Source of the DNA: Paenibacillus rhizosphaerae
Lineage (GTDB): Bacteria; Bacillota; Bacilli; Paenibacillales; Paenibacillaceae
Length of the DNA: 64,000 nt
Assembly (NCBI RefSeq): GCF_014192015.1
Contig: NZ_JACHXJ010000002.1
Span: 620,001-684,000, forward strand
Direction: 5' to 3'
The notes beneath the pieces are model-generated. The model saw only the letters and a list, made by a program, of their open reading frames with translations, was not told where the DNA came from and did not search any database. Positions 24,144 through 32,955 of this stretch are shown in pieces (the stretch's first letter is position 1; every line of letters begins with the position of its first letter). Both the position numbers and the translations under genes were made by a program.

Positions 24144-25348
24144 AAATTTTGGTAATCAATGCTGGCAGCTCTTCGCTGAAATACCAGCTGTATGATATGA
24201 CAGACGAAAGCGTGCTTGCCAAAGGACTCGTTGAACGGATCGGCATGGACTCATCTATCGTTACCCATAAACCTACCGGCCGTCCGGATGTGACCGAAGT
24301 CAGCGAAATTCTGGAGCATACGACGGCGATCCGCAAGGTGCTTGCGCTGTTGACGGACAAAGAGAACGGCGTGATCGAATCCGTGGATGAAATCCAGGCG
24401 GTCGGCCACCGGGTCGTGCACGGGGGAGAATTCTTCAAGGAATCCGCTCTGGTGGATGCTGAAGCCAAGTCTAAAATCCGCCAGCTGTTCGATCTGGCGC
24501 CGCTTCATAATCCGGCTTCCATGCTGGGGATCAAAGCGACAGAGGCGAATATGCCTGAAGTTCCGCAGGTCGTCGTGTTCGATACCGCATTCCATCAGAC
24601 CATGCCGGAGACGGCTTATCTGTATGCCATTCCGAGAGTGCTGTACAACAAATACAAAGTCAGACGTTACGGTATGCATGGCACTTCCCATGATTTTGTC
24701 AGCAAAGCTGCAGCAGACTTCCTGGGCCGGCCGCTGGAAGAGCTGAAAATGATCACCTGCCACATTGGCAACGGGGCCAGCCTGACCGCCGTGGATGGCG
24801 GAAAATCGGTTGACACCTCCATGGGCATGACGCCGCTCGAAGGCCTGATGATGGGTACGCGCAGCGGTGACCTGGATCCAGCGATCGTTCCTTACGTGAT
24901 AAACAAGGAAGAGCTGACGGTCAACGAAGTGAACTCTATGCTGAACAAGCACAGCGGTCTATTGGCCATTTCCGGCATCAGCAGCGACATGCGCGAAATT
25001 ACTGAAGGGATGGAGAAGGGCGATGCCCATTCCAAGCTGGCCTTTGACATGTACGAATACCGTCTGCGCAAGTACATCGGTTCATACGCAGCCGCGCTGA
25101 ACGGCGTGGACGTGATTGTCTTTACGGCAGGCGTCGGTGAGAATTCGGTTGTTTTGCGCAAAAAAGTATGCGAAAATTTGACTTACCTGGGCGTGGAATT
25201 GGACGAAGAACTGAACGCCGTCCGTTCCGGCGAACCGCGCCGCATTTCTTCCAAGAACTCCAAGGTGGAAGTGCTGGTCGTTCCGACGAACGAGGAGCTG
25301 GTGATCGCGCGCGATACCAACCGGATCGTTCAATCCTTGAACGCCTAG
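24140..25348 (+). CDS. ackA: Acetate kinase
   Basis: Makes ATP from acetyl phosphate and ADP, or the reverse (402 residues). Motifs INAGSSSLKYQLYD at the N-terminus, HRVVHGGEFF, HNPASMLGI, GMHGTSHDFVS and the phosphate loop HIGNGASLTAV are all present. Translation begins with GTG 24140, overlapping the preceding stop by four bases (GTGA). No pta gene is nearby. asnS follows after 44 bases with no strong terminator. Confidence 0.97.
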   Translation: MKILVINAGSSSLKYQLYDMTDESVLAKGLVERIGMDSSIVTHKPTGRPDVTEVSEILEHTTAIRKVLALLTDKENGVIESVDEIQAVGHRVVHGGEFFKESALVDAEAKSKIRQLFDLAPLHNPASMLGIKATEANMPEVPQVVVFDTAFHQTMPETAYLYAIPRVLYNKYKVRRYGMHGTSHDFVSKAAADFLGRPLEELKMITCHIGNGASLTAVDGGKSVDTSMGMTPLEGLMMGTRSGDLDPAIVPYVINKEELTVNEVNSMLNKHSGLLAISGISSDMREITEGMEKGDAHSKLAFDMYEYRLRKYIGSYAAALNGVDVIVFTAGVGENSVVLRKKVCENLTYLGVELDEELNAVRSGEPRRISSKNSKVEVLVVPTNEELVIARDTNRIVQSLNA

Positions 25349-25392
25349 GCTCAAGGGATACAGGCAAGTAAAGTTAAGGGAGAGATTGAGGC

Positions 25393-26688
25393 ATGGCCAC
25401 CAAAAGTGTAATTCGTGACGTAAGCAAGCACGTGGGTGAAACCGTCACGATTGGCAGCTGGATCAACAACAAGCGTTCCAGCGGTAAAATTCAATTTTTG
25501 CAGCTGCGCGACGGCACCGGATACATCCAGGGCGTCGTCGTCAAGAGCGAAGTCACCGATAAAGTGTGGGAGGACGCCAAAAGCTTGACGCAGGAGAGCT
25601 CCCTGTACGTCACAGGCGTTGTGCGCGAGGAACCGCGCAGCCCGTCCGGCTATGAAATGACCGTCACAGATGTCGAAATCATTCATCTGACGGAGAATTA
25701 TCCGATTACACCGAAAGAGCATGGCGTCGACTTTCTGATGGATCACCGCCACCTGTGGCTCAGATCGTCCAAGCAGCGGGCGATTCTGGTAATCCGCGCC
25801 GAAATTATCCGCGCCGTGCAGGAGTTCTTTGACCAGAACGGCTTTACCCTGGTGGACCCGCCGATCTTGACGCCGACGTCCGCAGAAGGAACCACGAACC
25901 TGTTCCATACGAAATATTTCGAGGAGGACGCCTATCTTACGCAAAGCGGTCAGCTGTACATGGAAGCCGCGGCAATGGCCCTCGGAAAGGTGTACTCCTT
26001 CGGACCTACCTTCCGTGCCGAGAAGTCCAAAACCCGCCGCCATCTGATCGAGTTCTGGATGATCGAGCCGGAAATGGCATTTACCGATCACGAAGAGAGT
26101 CTCCATGTGCAGGAGGAGTTCATTGCGCATGTGGTGCAGTCCGTCGTCAAAAACTGCCGCGCAGAGCTGGAAGCGGTGGGACGCGATGTGTCCAAGCTGG
26201 AGAACATCAAGGCGCCATTCCCGCGCATCACGTACGATGAAGCGATCGAATTTTTGCATGGAAAAGGCTTCGATATTCCTTGGGGCGAGGATTTCGGCGC
26301 TCCGCATGAAACGGCGATTGCCGAAAACTATGACAAGCCGGTGTTCATTACGCACTATCCGGTCGGCATCAAGGCGTTCTATATGAAGCCGGATCCGAAC
26401 CGTCCGGACGTAGTGCTGTGCGCCGATATGATCGCTCCCGAGGGATACGGCGAAATTATCGGCGGCTCGCAGCGGATCGACGATCCGCAGCTGCTGGAAG
26501 AACGCTTCAAGGAGCATGAGCTGTCCACGGACGCCTACCAATGGTACTTGGACCTGCGTAAATACGGAACTGTGCCGCATTCCGGATTTGGCCTTGGACT
26601 CGAACGGACGGTAGCCTGGATTTGCGGTCTGGATCATGTGCGCGAGACGATTCCGTTCCCGCGGACGCTGTACCGCTTGTACCCATAA
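25393..26688 (+). CDS. asnS: Asparaginyl-tRNA synthetase
   Basis: Class IIb aminoacyl-tRNA synthetase (431 residues). The N-terminal OB-fold anticodon domain covers residues ~1-110 ([23 protein letters not shown]). The catalytic core has motif 2 [19 protein letters not shown] and motif 3 [16 protein letters not shown]. Its length and the asnS-dnaD order match B. subtilis. It lacks the long insert seen in some archaeal-type AspRS/AsnRS. No T-box fits in the 44-base gap before it. Confidence 0.96.
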   Translation: MATKSVIRDVSKHVGETVTIGSWINNKRSSGKIQFLQLRDGTGYIQGVVVKSEVTDKVWEDAKSLTQESSLYVTGVVREEPRSPSGYEMTVTDVEIIHLTENYPITPKEHGVDFLMDHRHLWLRSSKQRAILVIRAEIIRAVQEFFDQNGFTLVDPPILTPTSAEGTTNLFHTKYFEEDAYLTQSGQLYMEAAAMALGKVYSFGPTFRAEKSKTRRHLIEFWMIEPEMAFTDHEESLHVQEEFIAHVVQSVVKNCRAELEAVGRDVSKLENIKAPFPRITYDEAIEFLHGKGFDIPWGEDFGAPHETAIAENYDKPVFITHYPVGIKAFYMKPDPNRPDVVLCADMIAPEGYGEIIGGSQRIDDPQLLEERFKEHELSTDAYQWYLDLRKYGTVPHSGFGLGLERTVAWICGLDHVRETIPFPRTLYRLYP

Positions 26689-26708
26689 TGCCGGAAGAGG
26701 TGGAGCTC

Positions 26709-27401
26709 ATGGACAATGCAGGTTGGAAGACATGGGCCGAGGGAGCATCATCCGGACTCGGGGCAGGCATGGCGGTCATTCCGTATGTGCTGCTTCGCCA
26801 TTACCGCAAGCTGAAGCTGACGGATAGCGAAGCGATGCTGCTCGTTCACCTGATTGCGTTCAAGCAGGTTGAGCAGAAGGACTTTCCGACGATGGAGGAG
26901 CTGGAAGAGGTTACGGGATCTGGCGCCCAATCGATTGCGGAGTCGCTGCAGAAGCTGATGAGGGCAGGGTTTATCGCCATCGATGAGGAGCTGGACGAGC
27001 TGCGCGGCATTCAATATGAACGGTACAACTTGTCCGGCCTGTATCATCAGCTGAGCCTGTGCCTGGCGAGCGAGGAGAAGCAGCGTACCCAGGCTGCGAA
27101 CCGACGGACGAAGAAGGCGGGCAAGCCGGAGACGGACAGCAGCAATATGTTTACCGTGTTTGAAAAGGAATTCGGCCGTCCTCTCTCACCGATGGAATGC
27201 GAAACGATATCGGGTTGGATGGACCAGGACCGTTACCCTGAAGAGCTCATCCGCATGGCGCTGAAGGAGGCGGTCTTTGCCGGTAAAGTCCATTTTCGGT
27301 ACATAGACCGGATCCTGCTGGAATGGAGCCGCAACCGGGTGCGCAGTGCCGAGGACGCCAGAGCCTACACACAGAAGTTCCGCGGCGGCGGCAGAGCCTG
27401 A
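26709..27401 (+). CDS. dnaD: DNA replication initiation/restart protein DnaD
   Basis: Helps remodel DNA and load the helicase during replication start (230 residues). The N-terminal winged-helix DDBH1 domain spans residues ~15-110. The C-terminal DDBH2 domain lies at about 140-215, including FEKEFGRPLSPMECETISGW and the basic RIDRILLEWSRN-like tail (YIDRILLEWSRNRV). ATG 26709 follows AGGTGGAG; an ATG at 26688 also overlaps the asnS stop. In B. subtilis nth comes next, but here a terminator and unrelated genes follow. Confidence 0.92.
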   Translation: MDNAGWKTWAEGASSGLGAGMAVIPYVLLRHYRKLKLTDSEAMLLVHLIAFKQVEQKDFPTMEELEEVTGSGAQSIAESLQKLMRAGFIAIDEELDELRGIQYERYNLSGLYHQLSLCLASEEKQRTQAANRRTKKAGKPETDSSNMFTVFEKEFGRPLSPMECETISGWMDQDRYPEELIRMALKEAVFAGKVHFRYIDRILLEWSRNRVRSAEDARAYTQKFRGGGRA

Positions 27402-27416
27402 CATCAAAGCCGTTGG

Positions 27417-27458
27417 AAGCGTGCCTTTCCGGTTACTCGGAAGGGTACGCTTTTTTTT
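27417..27458 (+). terminator. Terminator after dnaD
   Basis: A long interrupted stem (AAGCGTGCCTTTCCG with CGGAAGGGTACGCTT) is followed by eight T's. Confidence 0.9.
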
Positions 27459-27620
27459 GCGTCTGAATAAAAACGGTTAGGCCGCCGTGCGATTGGATGA
27501 GGACAGCTGCTGCTTGGAAGCAGTTTGTTTTCCGAGTACATGATCCGATTCGATGGACGTTTCCATATGAAAATAGTGAATTGAGCGGGCAGCGGGGACA
27601 TGTTCATCAGGCAGGAGTAT

Positions 27621-27628
27621 GGTACAAT
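27621..27628 (+). promoter_or_regulatory. Possible extended -10 promoter of the SDR gene
   Basis: TGG precedes TACAAT (27623-27628), about 60 bases before the SDR start. The -35 match is poor. Confidence 0.3.
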
Positions 27629-27645
27629 ATCTCATAATGTTCAAG

Positions 27646-27667
27646 AAGCTGGGCTGTCAGCTTTTTT
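27646..27667 (+). terminator. Small hairpin with T run in the SDR leader
   Basis: AAGCTG (27646-27651) pairs with CAGCTT (27658-27663), followed by T's, between the candidate promoter and the AAGGAGG ribosome site. It could act as a weak attenuator. Confidence 0.4.
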
Positions 27668-27688
27668 ATACGATAAAGGAGGATATCC

Positions 27689-28576
27689 ATGAAGAACATA
27701 CTGATTCTTGGCGGTACCCGTTTCTTCGGCAAACGGCTGGTTGAGCGGCTGCTGGAGGATGGGCATGAAGTGACCATCGCAACAAGAGGAAATACGCCGG
27801 ATCCCTTTGGCGACCGGGTGGAGCGGCTGGTACTGGATCGCGAGAACAAGGAATCTCTGGCTCAGGCCGTGGCGGACGGCAGGATGTGGGAGGTCGTATA
27901 TGACAACATCTGCTACTCCCCTCAAGCGGCCCAGGATGCCTGCGACGTATTTCAGGGGAAAGTCAAGCGATACATACTTACCTCGTCCCTGTCGGTGTAC
28001 GAGCCTTCTTCGCACCGGAATCAGGAGAAGGACGTCAACCCGTACATTTATCCGATCACGATGGGAGGCAAGGATGACTTCTCCTATGCAGAAGGTAAGC
28101 GGCTCTCCGAGGCTGTTTTTTTCCAAAAGGCAGACTTTCCGGTATGTGCCGTCCGCTTCCCGATCGTCCTAGGGGAGGATGATTACACGGAGCGGCTTGA
28201 ATTCCATATCCGGCGGGTCCAAAGCGGTACGCCGATCGGCATCCCGAATCTGAGCGCCAAGCTGTCGTTTATCGATTCTGAAGAGGCCGCCTCTTTCTTG
28301 AACTGGCTGAGAACCCAGCGCGTCGAAGGGCCGATCAATGCCTGCTCGCAAGGGGATGTCAAACTGTCGGAGATCGTCGGTTGGATCGAAAAGGAGACGG
28401 GGCGCAAAGCCATCATCCAGCGGGAGTCGGCGAAAGAAAATGCTTCCCCTTTTGGCGTTCCGGAGTCCTGGACGATGGATACCTCCAAGGCGGAACGGCT
28501 GGGGTACGCGTTCAAACCGATCCGCTCGTGGGTTCCGGCTTTAATCAAGCAGCTATCGCAGCAGGAGAATGTTTAA
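27689..28576 (+). CDS. NAD(P)-binding SDR-family protein (epimerase-like)
   Basis: A 295-residue atypical extended short-chain dehydrogenase. The nucleotide motif GGTRFFGKRLVERLLEDGHEV lies at the N-terminus (GGTxxxG) and the YAEGKR motif (about residue 133) supplies Tyr and Lys of the active site. It resembles the group that includes CSP41-like and dTDP-sugar-like epimerases, but the substrate is not clear. AAAGGAGGATATCC gives a strong ribosome site for ATG 27689. It stands alone, with its own terminator downstream. Confidence 0.85.
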   Translation: MKNILILGGTRFFGKRLVERLLEDGHEVTIATRGNTPDPFGDRVERLVLDRENKESLAQAVADGRMWEVVYDNICYSPQAAQDACDVFQGKVKRYILTSSLSVYEPSSHRNQEKDVNPYIYPITMGGKDDFSYAEGKRLSEAVFFQKADFPVCAVRFPIVLGEDDYTERLEFHIRRVQSGTPIGIPNLSAKLSFIDSEEAASFLNWLRTQRVEGPINACSQGDVKLSEIVGWIEKETGRKAIIQRESAKENASPFGVPESWTMDTSKAERLGYAFKPIRSWVPALIKQLSQQENV

Positions 28577-28647
28577 AACGAATTTGCGGCGCTTCAGCTG
28601 AACTGGGGCTGCCATGTGCGGCTTCATTCAACAGGCCATTTGAGGAC

Positions 28648-28679
28648 GGCTTCTTCCTTCGGGGAGGGGCTGTTTTTCT
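28648..28679 (+). terminator. Terminator after the SDR gene
   Basis: A nine-bp stem (GCTTCTTCC with GGGAGGGGC, several G-U pairs) closes a TTCG loop and is followed by TGTTTTTCTTTT. Confidence 0.65.
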
Positions 28680-28771
28680 TTTGGATGATATTGGCACGCA
28701 TTTTTTTTGAAAAACATGCAGGGTTAACCGGGAGGACCGGCGTCTATAGATACGGGAAGGAGGAGAGAGTT

Positions 28772-29320
28772 ATTGACGAGGAAGCATTGATCGAGCAAAT
28801 TCGTGAGGGCGACCAAAGCGCGTTCCGCACGCTCGTGGAGCGTTACGGACAGCATGTGTTCCATACGGCCTACTCGGTGCTGAAAGATGCCAAGGAAGCC
28901 GAGGACGCGGCCCAGGAAGCCTTTATACAAGTGTATAAATCTCTCTCCGAATACCGTTCCCAAGGATTCAAGACGTGGTTGACCCGCATTGCTTTACATA
29001 AAGCCATCGATGCCAAAAGAAAGCTGGGCAGGCGCAGGGAAGACCAGCTTGCGGATACAGAGCAGCTGAACCAGTGGCCTTCCGGCGAAGCGGATCTGCT
29101 GGCCCAGCTGGTCAAGAAGGAGAAGAAAGAGACGCTGGAGCGGAGATTGCATCACCTGCCGCAGCAGCACCGCGAAATTTTAATTCATTTTTATATTCAG
29201 GAAAAAAATTACGAGCAGATCGCCAAGGAGCAGGGAATTGCCGTTAAAACGGTGGAATCCAGGCTCTACCGGGCGCGAAGCTGGGTTCGCACCCATTGGA
29301 AGGAGGAGGAGTGGAAATGA
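28772..29320 (+). CDS. ECF-family RNA polymerase sigma factor, apparent ATT start
   Basis: SigW-like sigma factor (182 residues). Sigma-2 spans about residues 5-75 (AFRTLVERYGQHVFHTAYSV, then DAAQEAFIQVYKSL), and sigma-4 about 120-175 (LPQQHREILIHFYIQ and the YEQIAKEQGIAVKTVESRLYRAR helix-turn-helix). The only good ribosome site, AAGGAGG at 28757-28763, sits eight bases before ATT 28772, exactly where the family N-terminus begins (DEEALIEQI). The overlapping TTG at 28773 is in the wrong frame and stops after five codons. The nearest in-frame ATG lies far upstream without a site. Its stop overlaps the anti-sigma start. Confidence 0.85.
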   Translation: MDEEALIEQIREGDQSAFRTLVERYGQHVFHTAYSVLKDAKEAEDAAQEAFIQVYKSLSEYRSQGFKTWLTRIALHKAIDAKRKLGRRREDQLADTEQLNQWPSGEADLLAQLVKKEKKETLERRLHHLPQQHREILIHFYIQEKNYEQIAKEQGIAVKTVESRLYRARSWVRTHWKEEEWK

Positions 29321-29772
29321 GTCACAAAGGGCGCTCCAAGCCGGTGACGCAGGACTGGGTGGAGTACATTCAGGGGTCTTGTTCCCCGGAAAAAGCGGCT
29401 TCGCTGGAGTCGCTGCTGCTGGAGGACGATTCGGCCCTGGCGGCATACATGCAGGTCATGAATGATATGGGACCGAACCTGCCCGGTCTCGAATCTAAGC
29501 AGCGGTTCATCGATAACGTCATGGATGCTCTTCCTTCCGATGATAAGGAAGCGGAGCTCGGAGCAAACGAAAATGGGCGCCGCCGGTGGTACGAGCATCG
29601 CATGTTCCATTACGCGGTGGCGGCCTGCATTACGCTTATTTTCCTGTCGGCTGGATGGTTCGACAAGCTGGGCCCGGGAACGCTGCAAAAGGCGGAGCCA
29701 AGCGGCCAGCCGACGTATGGTGAAAAGCTCGTTAACGTGACGACAGGCTGGCTGGACCGGCTGAAGCCATAA
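29317..29772 (+). CDS. Putative membrane anti-sigma factor
   Basis: A 151-residue protein whose ATG overlaps the sigma factor stop by four bases. Residues 1-95 are soluble, with a helical N-terminal part (SPEKAASLESLLLEDDSALAAY) like anti-sigma domains. One membrane helix follows at about 97-117 (YAVAACITLIFLSAGW), then a short tail outside. There is no HxxxCxxC zinc motif, so it is not a standard ZAS protein. Assignment rests on position, coupling and topology. It probably holds the sigma factor at the membrane until a signal arrives. Confidence 0.7.
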   Translation: MSHKGRSKPVTQDWVEYIQGSCSPEKAASLESLLLEDDSALAAYMQVMNDMGPNLPGLESKQRFIDNVMDALPSDDKEAELGANENGRRRWYEHRMFHYAVAACITLIFLSAGWFDKLGPGTLQKAEPSGQPTYGEKLVNVTTGWLDRLKP

Positions 29773-29813
29773 ATAACGGGAATAGATAACCAATCAGAAT
29801 AAAGGAAGGAACG

Positions 29814-31046
29814 ATGACTTTGTATCCACAACGCAGTAAGATGGCTGCTTTTATTCTCAATTTCATCCCGGGCCTCGGCCACTTTTACATGGGACGGAAG
29901 CTGAGAGGGGTGATTTACCCTATGCTGTTTTTTGGAGGTATTTTGTTTGGGGTTATGGTGTCGATCGCACTGGGGGAAGGCGGCATGTTTTTTGCTTTTA
30001 CCCTGCTGTGTGCGGCCATTCTATGGGGAATCTGCATGCTGGACCTGATCGTGTATCTGGTGCGCATTCCTGCCCAGCAGCCCGGGTATCCGCAGCAGCC
30101 TTATCCTCCGCATTGGGAACCGGCGGCGGGCCCTTACCCGGGAGGATATGGCGGACAGGGGCAGCCTGGTTTTCCGGAGAACGGACCTGGTTTTGCCCAG
30201 GAAGGCGTGTATCCGCAGCAGCCGTACCCTCCGTATCCACAGCCCAGCCTGGAAAACGAGCGTTTCTTTACGATTCTGCTCTCCTTTATTCCAGGGCTTG
30301 GACATCTTCATATGGGATTCATGCAGCGGGGCTTGTCGTTCCTGATCGCCTTTTTCGGCCTGGGGACCGTCATGTTCTTCCTGACCGGCCTGACCAACCA
30401 TACGTTCTTTATGCTGTTCCTCGGTATCTTGCCGATCATTTGGCTGTACTGCATGTTTGACGCCGTGCAGCTGATCCACCGCAAGCAGGCCGGCGAGCGG
30501 ATCGAGGACCGCACCTTGTTCGACGAGATGGAGGCCGGCCGTGCGGAAGGACGCCGCAGCAAAGTGCTCGCCACGCTGCTGTCTGCTTTTCCCGGGGCTG
30601 GACATATGTACCTCGGCCTGCAAAAAAGAGGTCTGCAGCTAATGGTGATTTTCCTCGGGAGCGTCTACATTCTGGATTTGCTGCGCCTGTCCCTGTTCAT
30701 GTTCCTCATTCCACTCATCTGGTTTTACGCCTTCTTTGACGGCCTGCAGCAGACGAGCAGATACGGGAGGGAGATCCTCATCGACCGGCCTGTCATTGAA
30801 GGCATCAGGCTTCACCAGAAGTGGCTTGGCATCGGTCTGATGGTACTCGGCGTGTATTATATCGCCACGAGCCTGATCATTCCCGAACTTGAAGCACGGT
30901 TTCCCGAGTTCCATATCGATTACCGGATTTCGCATTATTTGAAAACAGCCCTCGTGGCCCTGCTGCTGATCGGCGTAGGAATCCGGCTGCTGGCCGGGTC
31001 CAAAGCAAGTGGAGCGGGCAGAGGGAGAAGCCACGGGGAGTTTTAA
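29814..31046 (+). CDS. Membrane protein with three TM2-like repeats
   Basis: A 410-residue protein in which a unit beginning FIPGLGH(F/L)(Y/H)MG recurs three times: near residues 16-26, 158-168, and, as FPGAGHMYLG, about 261-270. Each is followed by hydrophobic helices and a charged turn, the pattern of TM2-type domains. A Pro/Gln/Tyr/Gly-rich linker (QQPGYPQQPYPPH and similar) lies between units one and two. C-terminal helices end in a basic tail. It starts 41 bases after the anti-sigma gene and may belong to its regulon. Function unknown. Confidence 0.75.
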   Translation: MTLYPQRSKMAAFILNFIPGLGHFYMGRKLRGVIYPMLFFGGILFGVMVSIALGEGGMFFAFTLLCAAILWGICMLDLIVYLVRIPAQQPGYPQQPYPPHWEPAAGPYPGGYGGQGQPGFPENGPGFAQEGVYPQQPYPPYPQPSLENERFFTILLSFIPGLGHLHMGFMQRGLSFLIAFFGLGTVMFFLTGLTNHTFFMLFLGILPIIWLYCMFDAVQLIHRKQAGERIEDRTLFDEMEAGRAEGRRSKVLATLLSAFPGAGHMYLGLQKRGLQLMVIFLGSVYILDLLRLSLFMFLIPLIWFYAFFDGLQQTSRYGREILIDRPVIEGIRLHQKWLGIGLMVLGVYYIATSLIIPELEARFPEFHIDYRISHYLKTALVALLLIGVGIRLLAGSKASGAGRGRSHGEF

Positions 31047-31086
31047 AACGGGGTTTCACTCTAAGAAACGGTTTGCCCTACAATGC

Positions 31087-31115
31087 AGCCTGACTTGAGT
31101 CAGGCTGTTTTTTTA
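31087..31115 (+). terminator. Terminator after the TM2-like gene
   Basis: An eight-bp stem (AGCCTGAC with GTCAGGCT), a TTGA loop and a T run. Confidence 0.9.
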
Positions 31116-31148
31116 TGGGGCTGAGAAGACTGACCTTGCTGAATTGAA

Positions 31149-31178
31149 TTGCGTCCGGGAATCAGGAAATGGTATGAT
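31149..31178 (+). promoter_or_regulatory. Promoter of the 63-residue protein/phosphotransferase pair
   Basis: TTGCGT (31149-31154), 18 bases, then TATGAT (31173-31178) with TGG just before the -10 box. The first gene starts 48 bases later. Confidence 0.5.
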
Positions 31179-31225
31179 AGCCCATGCTCGATTGTTGTCC
31201 TGCGAGAGGGAAAGGAGTGGAATGG

Positions 31226-31417
31226 ATGAAGGTTTGCCGCTTTGACCAAGTGGTCAGAAAAGAAATTGCTGTGCTTGGAAGCCGCGATCTGGTGATGTCC
31301 AAAAACCTGATGAGCGAGCATGAATCCTGTCCGCAATTGGGCATGACGATGATTCCCGTGGAAGGTCCGATGCCAGCCCCGGACATGCCTGTAGTGGAGG
31401 TGCAGCCGTACTCATGA
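31226..31417 (+). CDS. Small hypothetical protein
   Basis: A 63-residue protein. AAAGGAG (31211-31217) lies nine bases before ATG 31226; an ATG four bases earlier is in another frame. The sequence begins MKVCRFDQVVRKEIAVLG and ends in a Pro-rich acidic tail (PMPAPDMPVVEVQPYS). No motif is recognised. It overlaps the next gene by four bases (ATGA), which argues that it is translated and coupled to the phosphotransferase-like protein. Confidence 0.6.
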   Translation: MKVCRFDQVVRKEIAVLGSRDLVMSKNLMSEHESCPQLGMTMIPVEGPMPAPDMPVVEVQPYS

Positions 31418-32322
31418 ACCAGTGGGATGCCGATATGCATATCACGGACGCTATGGTCCGTTTACTGATCGAAAGCCAGTTCCCGGAGCTATCCGGTCTT
31501 CGGATCAGGCGGATTGGTGAAGGCTGGGACAACGCCGTATATCGGGTGGGAGACAGCTATACGTTCCGTTTTCCAAGAAGAAGCATCGCGGTTGAACTGC
31601 TTCGAACCGAAGGGAGGCTGCTGCCGCTCCTGGACGAATACATCACGCTTCCCTATCCAAAACCTTTATTTTACGGACAGGAAAGTGAAGCATATCCAGT
31701 TCCGTTTCTGGGCTATACCTATATTCCCGGAACCTTTCCCGTTGGACTGGGCGATGAACAGCGGCGTTTATCGGCCGCATCTTTAGCGCGCTTTCTGCGT
31801 AAACTTCATTCGTTCCCGGTTGGAACGGCCAGGGAAGCGGGAGCTTCGGAAGACCACCGGAACTTGACGGACGTGGCTGCACGCAAGGAGAAAATGGTTG
31901 GCGTTCTGTCCGGCCTGAAGCCTCATCTGCCGATGGAGGAGTATGATACCGTCCAGGAATATTTAAAACGTGTTACCGTGAAACGGATTACCAGGCAGGA
32001 AGTGATGCTTCACGGCGATCTGCACTTTAAAAATATGCTGGCGGACGAGCGTGGACAAATCCGCGGCGTGATCGACTGGGGAGATCTGAATGTCGGCCAT
32101 CCGGGCTGCGATCTCAATATCGCATACAGCTTTTTGGGGCCGGCAGAGAGGCGGCTGTTCTTCGAACAGTACGGCGAAGTGAATGAGGAATCGCGGCTGC
32201 TGGCCAGGCTGATCGGCGTGTTTATTCCGATGCTCCTTTTGGCTCAGGCCGTTCAAATCCAGGATGTCGGAGTGGCGGAAGAGGCGCGGGCCAGTATATG
32301 CCGGGCTCTGTCGGGTGATTGA
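31414..32322 (+). CDS. Aminoglycoside phosphotransferase-family kinase
   Basis: A 302-residue APH/choline-kinase-fold protein. The nucleotide region includes RIGEGWDNAVYRVG near residue 32. The catalytic loop is LHGDLHFKNML (about 200-210) with Asp as base, and the metal site is GVIDWGDLNVGHPGCDL (about 218-234). Such enzymes phosphorylate drugs, sugars or other small molecules; the substrate here is unknown. Resistance to any drug cannot be claimed from sequence. It is coupled to the preceding small gene. Confidence 0.85.
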   Translation: MNQWDADMHITDAMVRLLIESQFPELSGLRIRRIGEGWDNAVYRVGDSYTFRFPRRSIAVELLRTEGRLLPLLDEYITLPYPKPLFYGQESEAYPVPFLGYTYIPGTFPVGLGDEQRRLSAASLARFLRKLHSFPVGTAREAGASEDHRNLTDVAARKEKMVGVLSGLKPHLPMEEYDTVQEYLKRVTVKRITRQEVMLHGDLHFKNMLADERGQIRGVIDWGDLNVGHPGCDLNIAYSFLGPAERRLFFEQYGEVNEESRLLARLIGVFIPMLLLAQAVQIQDVGVAEEARASICRALSGD

Positions 32323-32385
32323 AGAGGCCGCTTAGCAAACGATTTGGAACATTCAAACGAAAATGCCAAGGCAGTAAACATCCGC

Positions 32386-32766
32386 TTAACCGCCGGGGAT
32401 TTTGGTCAGCTCAAACCGGCTGCCCCATCTTTGGGTAGTGGCGATGAGGGTACGGTCTCCATTTGAAAAAAAATAGCCGTTCCCTTCATGCTGCTCATAG
32501 TTCCACCCCTGCTTCTCCAGCATGGAAATGATGAGCTGACCATTCTGCTGCGAATTGAGCCGGCTGATATACCATGTATTTTTCCCATCCGACAGCAGGA
32601 TCGCAGGCGTATCGCCGGACCGCATCCCCTGATTCCAGGCCGTCTTTTTGTCGATCCCTTGAAGTGGGAGAGCCGGGTACAAAAGGTGGGTTTGAAGCAT
32701 GAGCCACAGTATAACGGATAGCAGAACCAGAGCCCCCGACGAACCAATGAACCATTTTTTCAACAC
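32386..32766 (-). CDS. Hypothetical single-pass membrane protein
   Basis: A 126-residue protein on the - strand with an N-terminal membrane helix (about residues 8-26, GALVLLSVILWLMLQ) and a ~100-residue soluble part rich in Gly, Gln and Trp. No known domain is recognised. On the complement, GGGGAAAA lies before ATG 32766. It points away from the lipoprotein gene that follows, with a 189-base divergent gap holding the palindrome GCCTAGCTAGGC (about 32856-32867). Confidence 0.6.
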   Translation of the reverse strand: MLKKWFIGSSGALVLLSVILWLMLQTHLLYPALPLQGIDKKTAWNQGMRSGDTPAILLSDGKNTWYISRLNSQQNGQLIISMLEKQGWNYEQHEGNGYFFSNGDRTLIATTQRWGSRFELTKIPGG

Positions 32767-32955
32767 TTCATTTTTCCCCTTTGTTTATCAGATGAAGCTA
32801 GTATGCTAAAACTTTCTCTATCTTTGATTTCATTATAGCCCGGCTTCCCGATGCCTAGCTAGGCCTACATAAACCAATCAGGCGTTACCAATGCGCTTCT
32901 GAAGCGTTCTATACCAAGAGTATGACTTTACAGAACGTTTGAAGGGGGTGCTCTA

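Noticed and set aside
25351-26637. A 428-codon frame antisense to asnS (and similar long ones antisense to dinG and the ABC exporter).
   Set aside because: These mirror strong GC-rich codon use of real genes on the + strand; they lack ribosome sites and family motifs.
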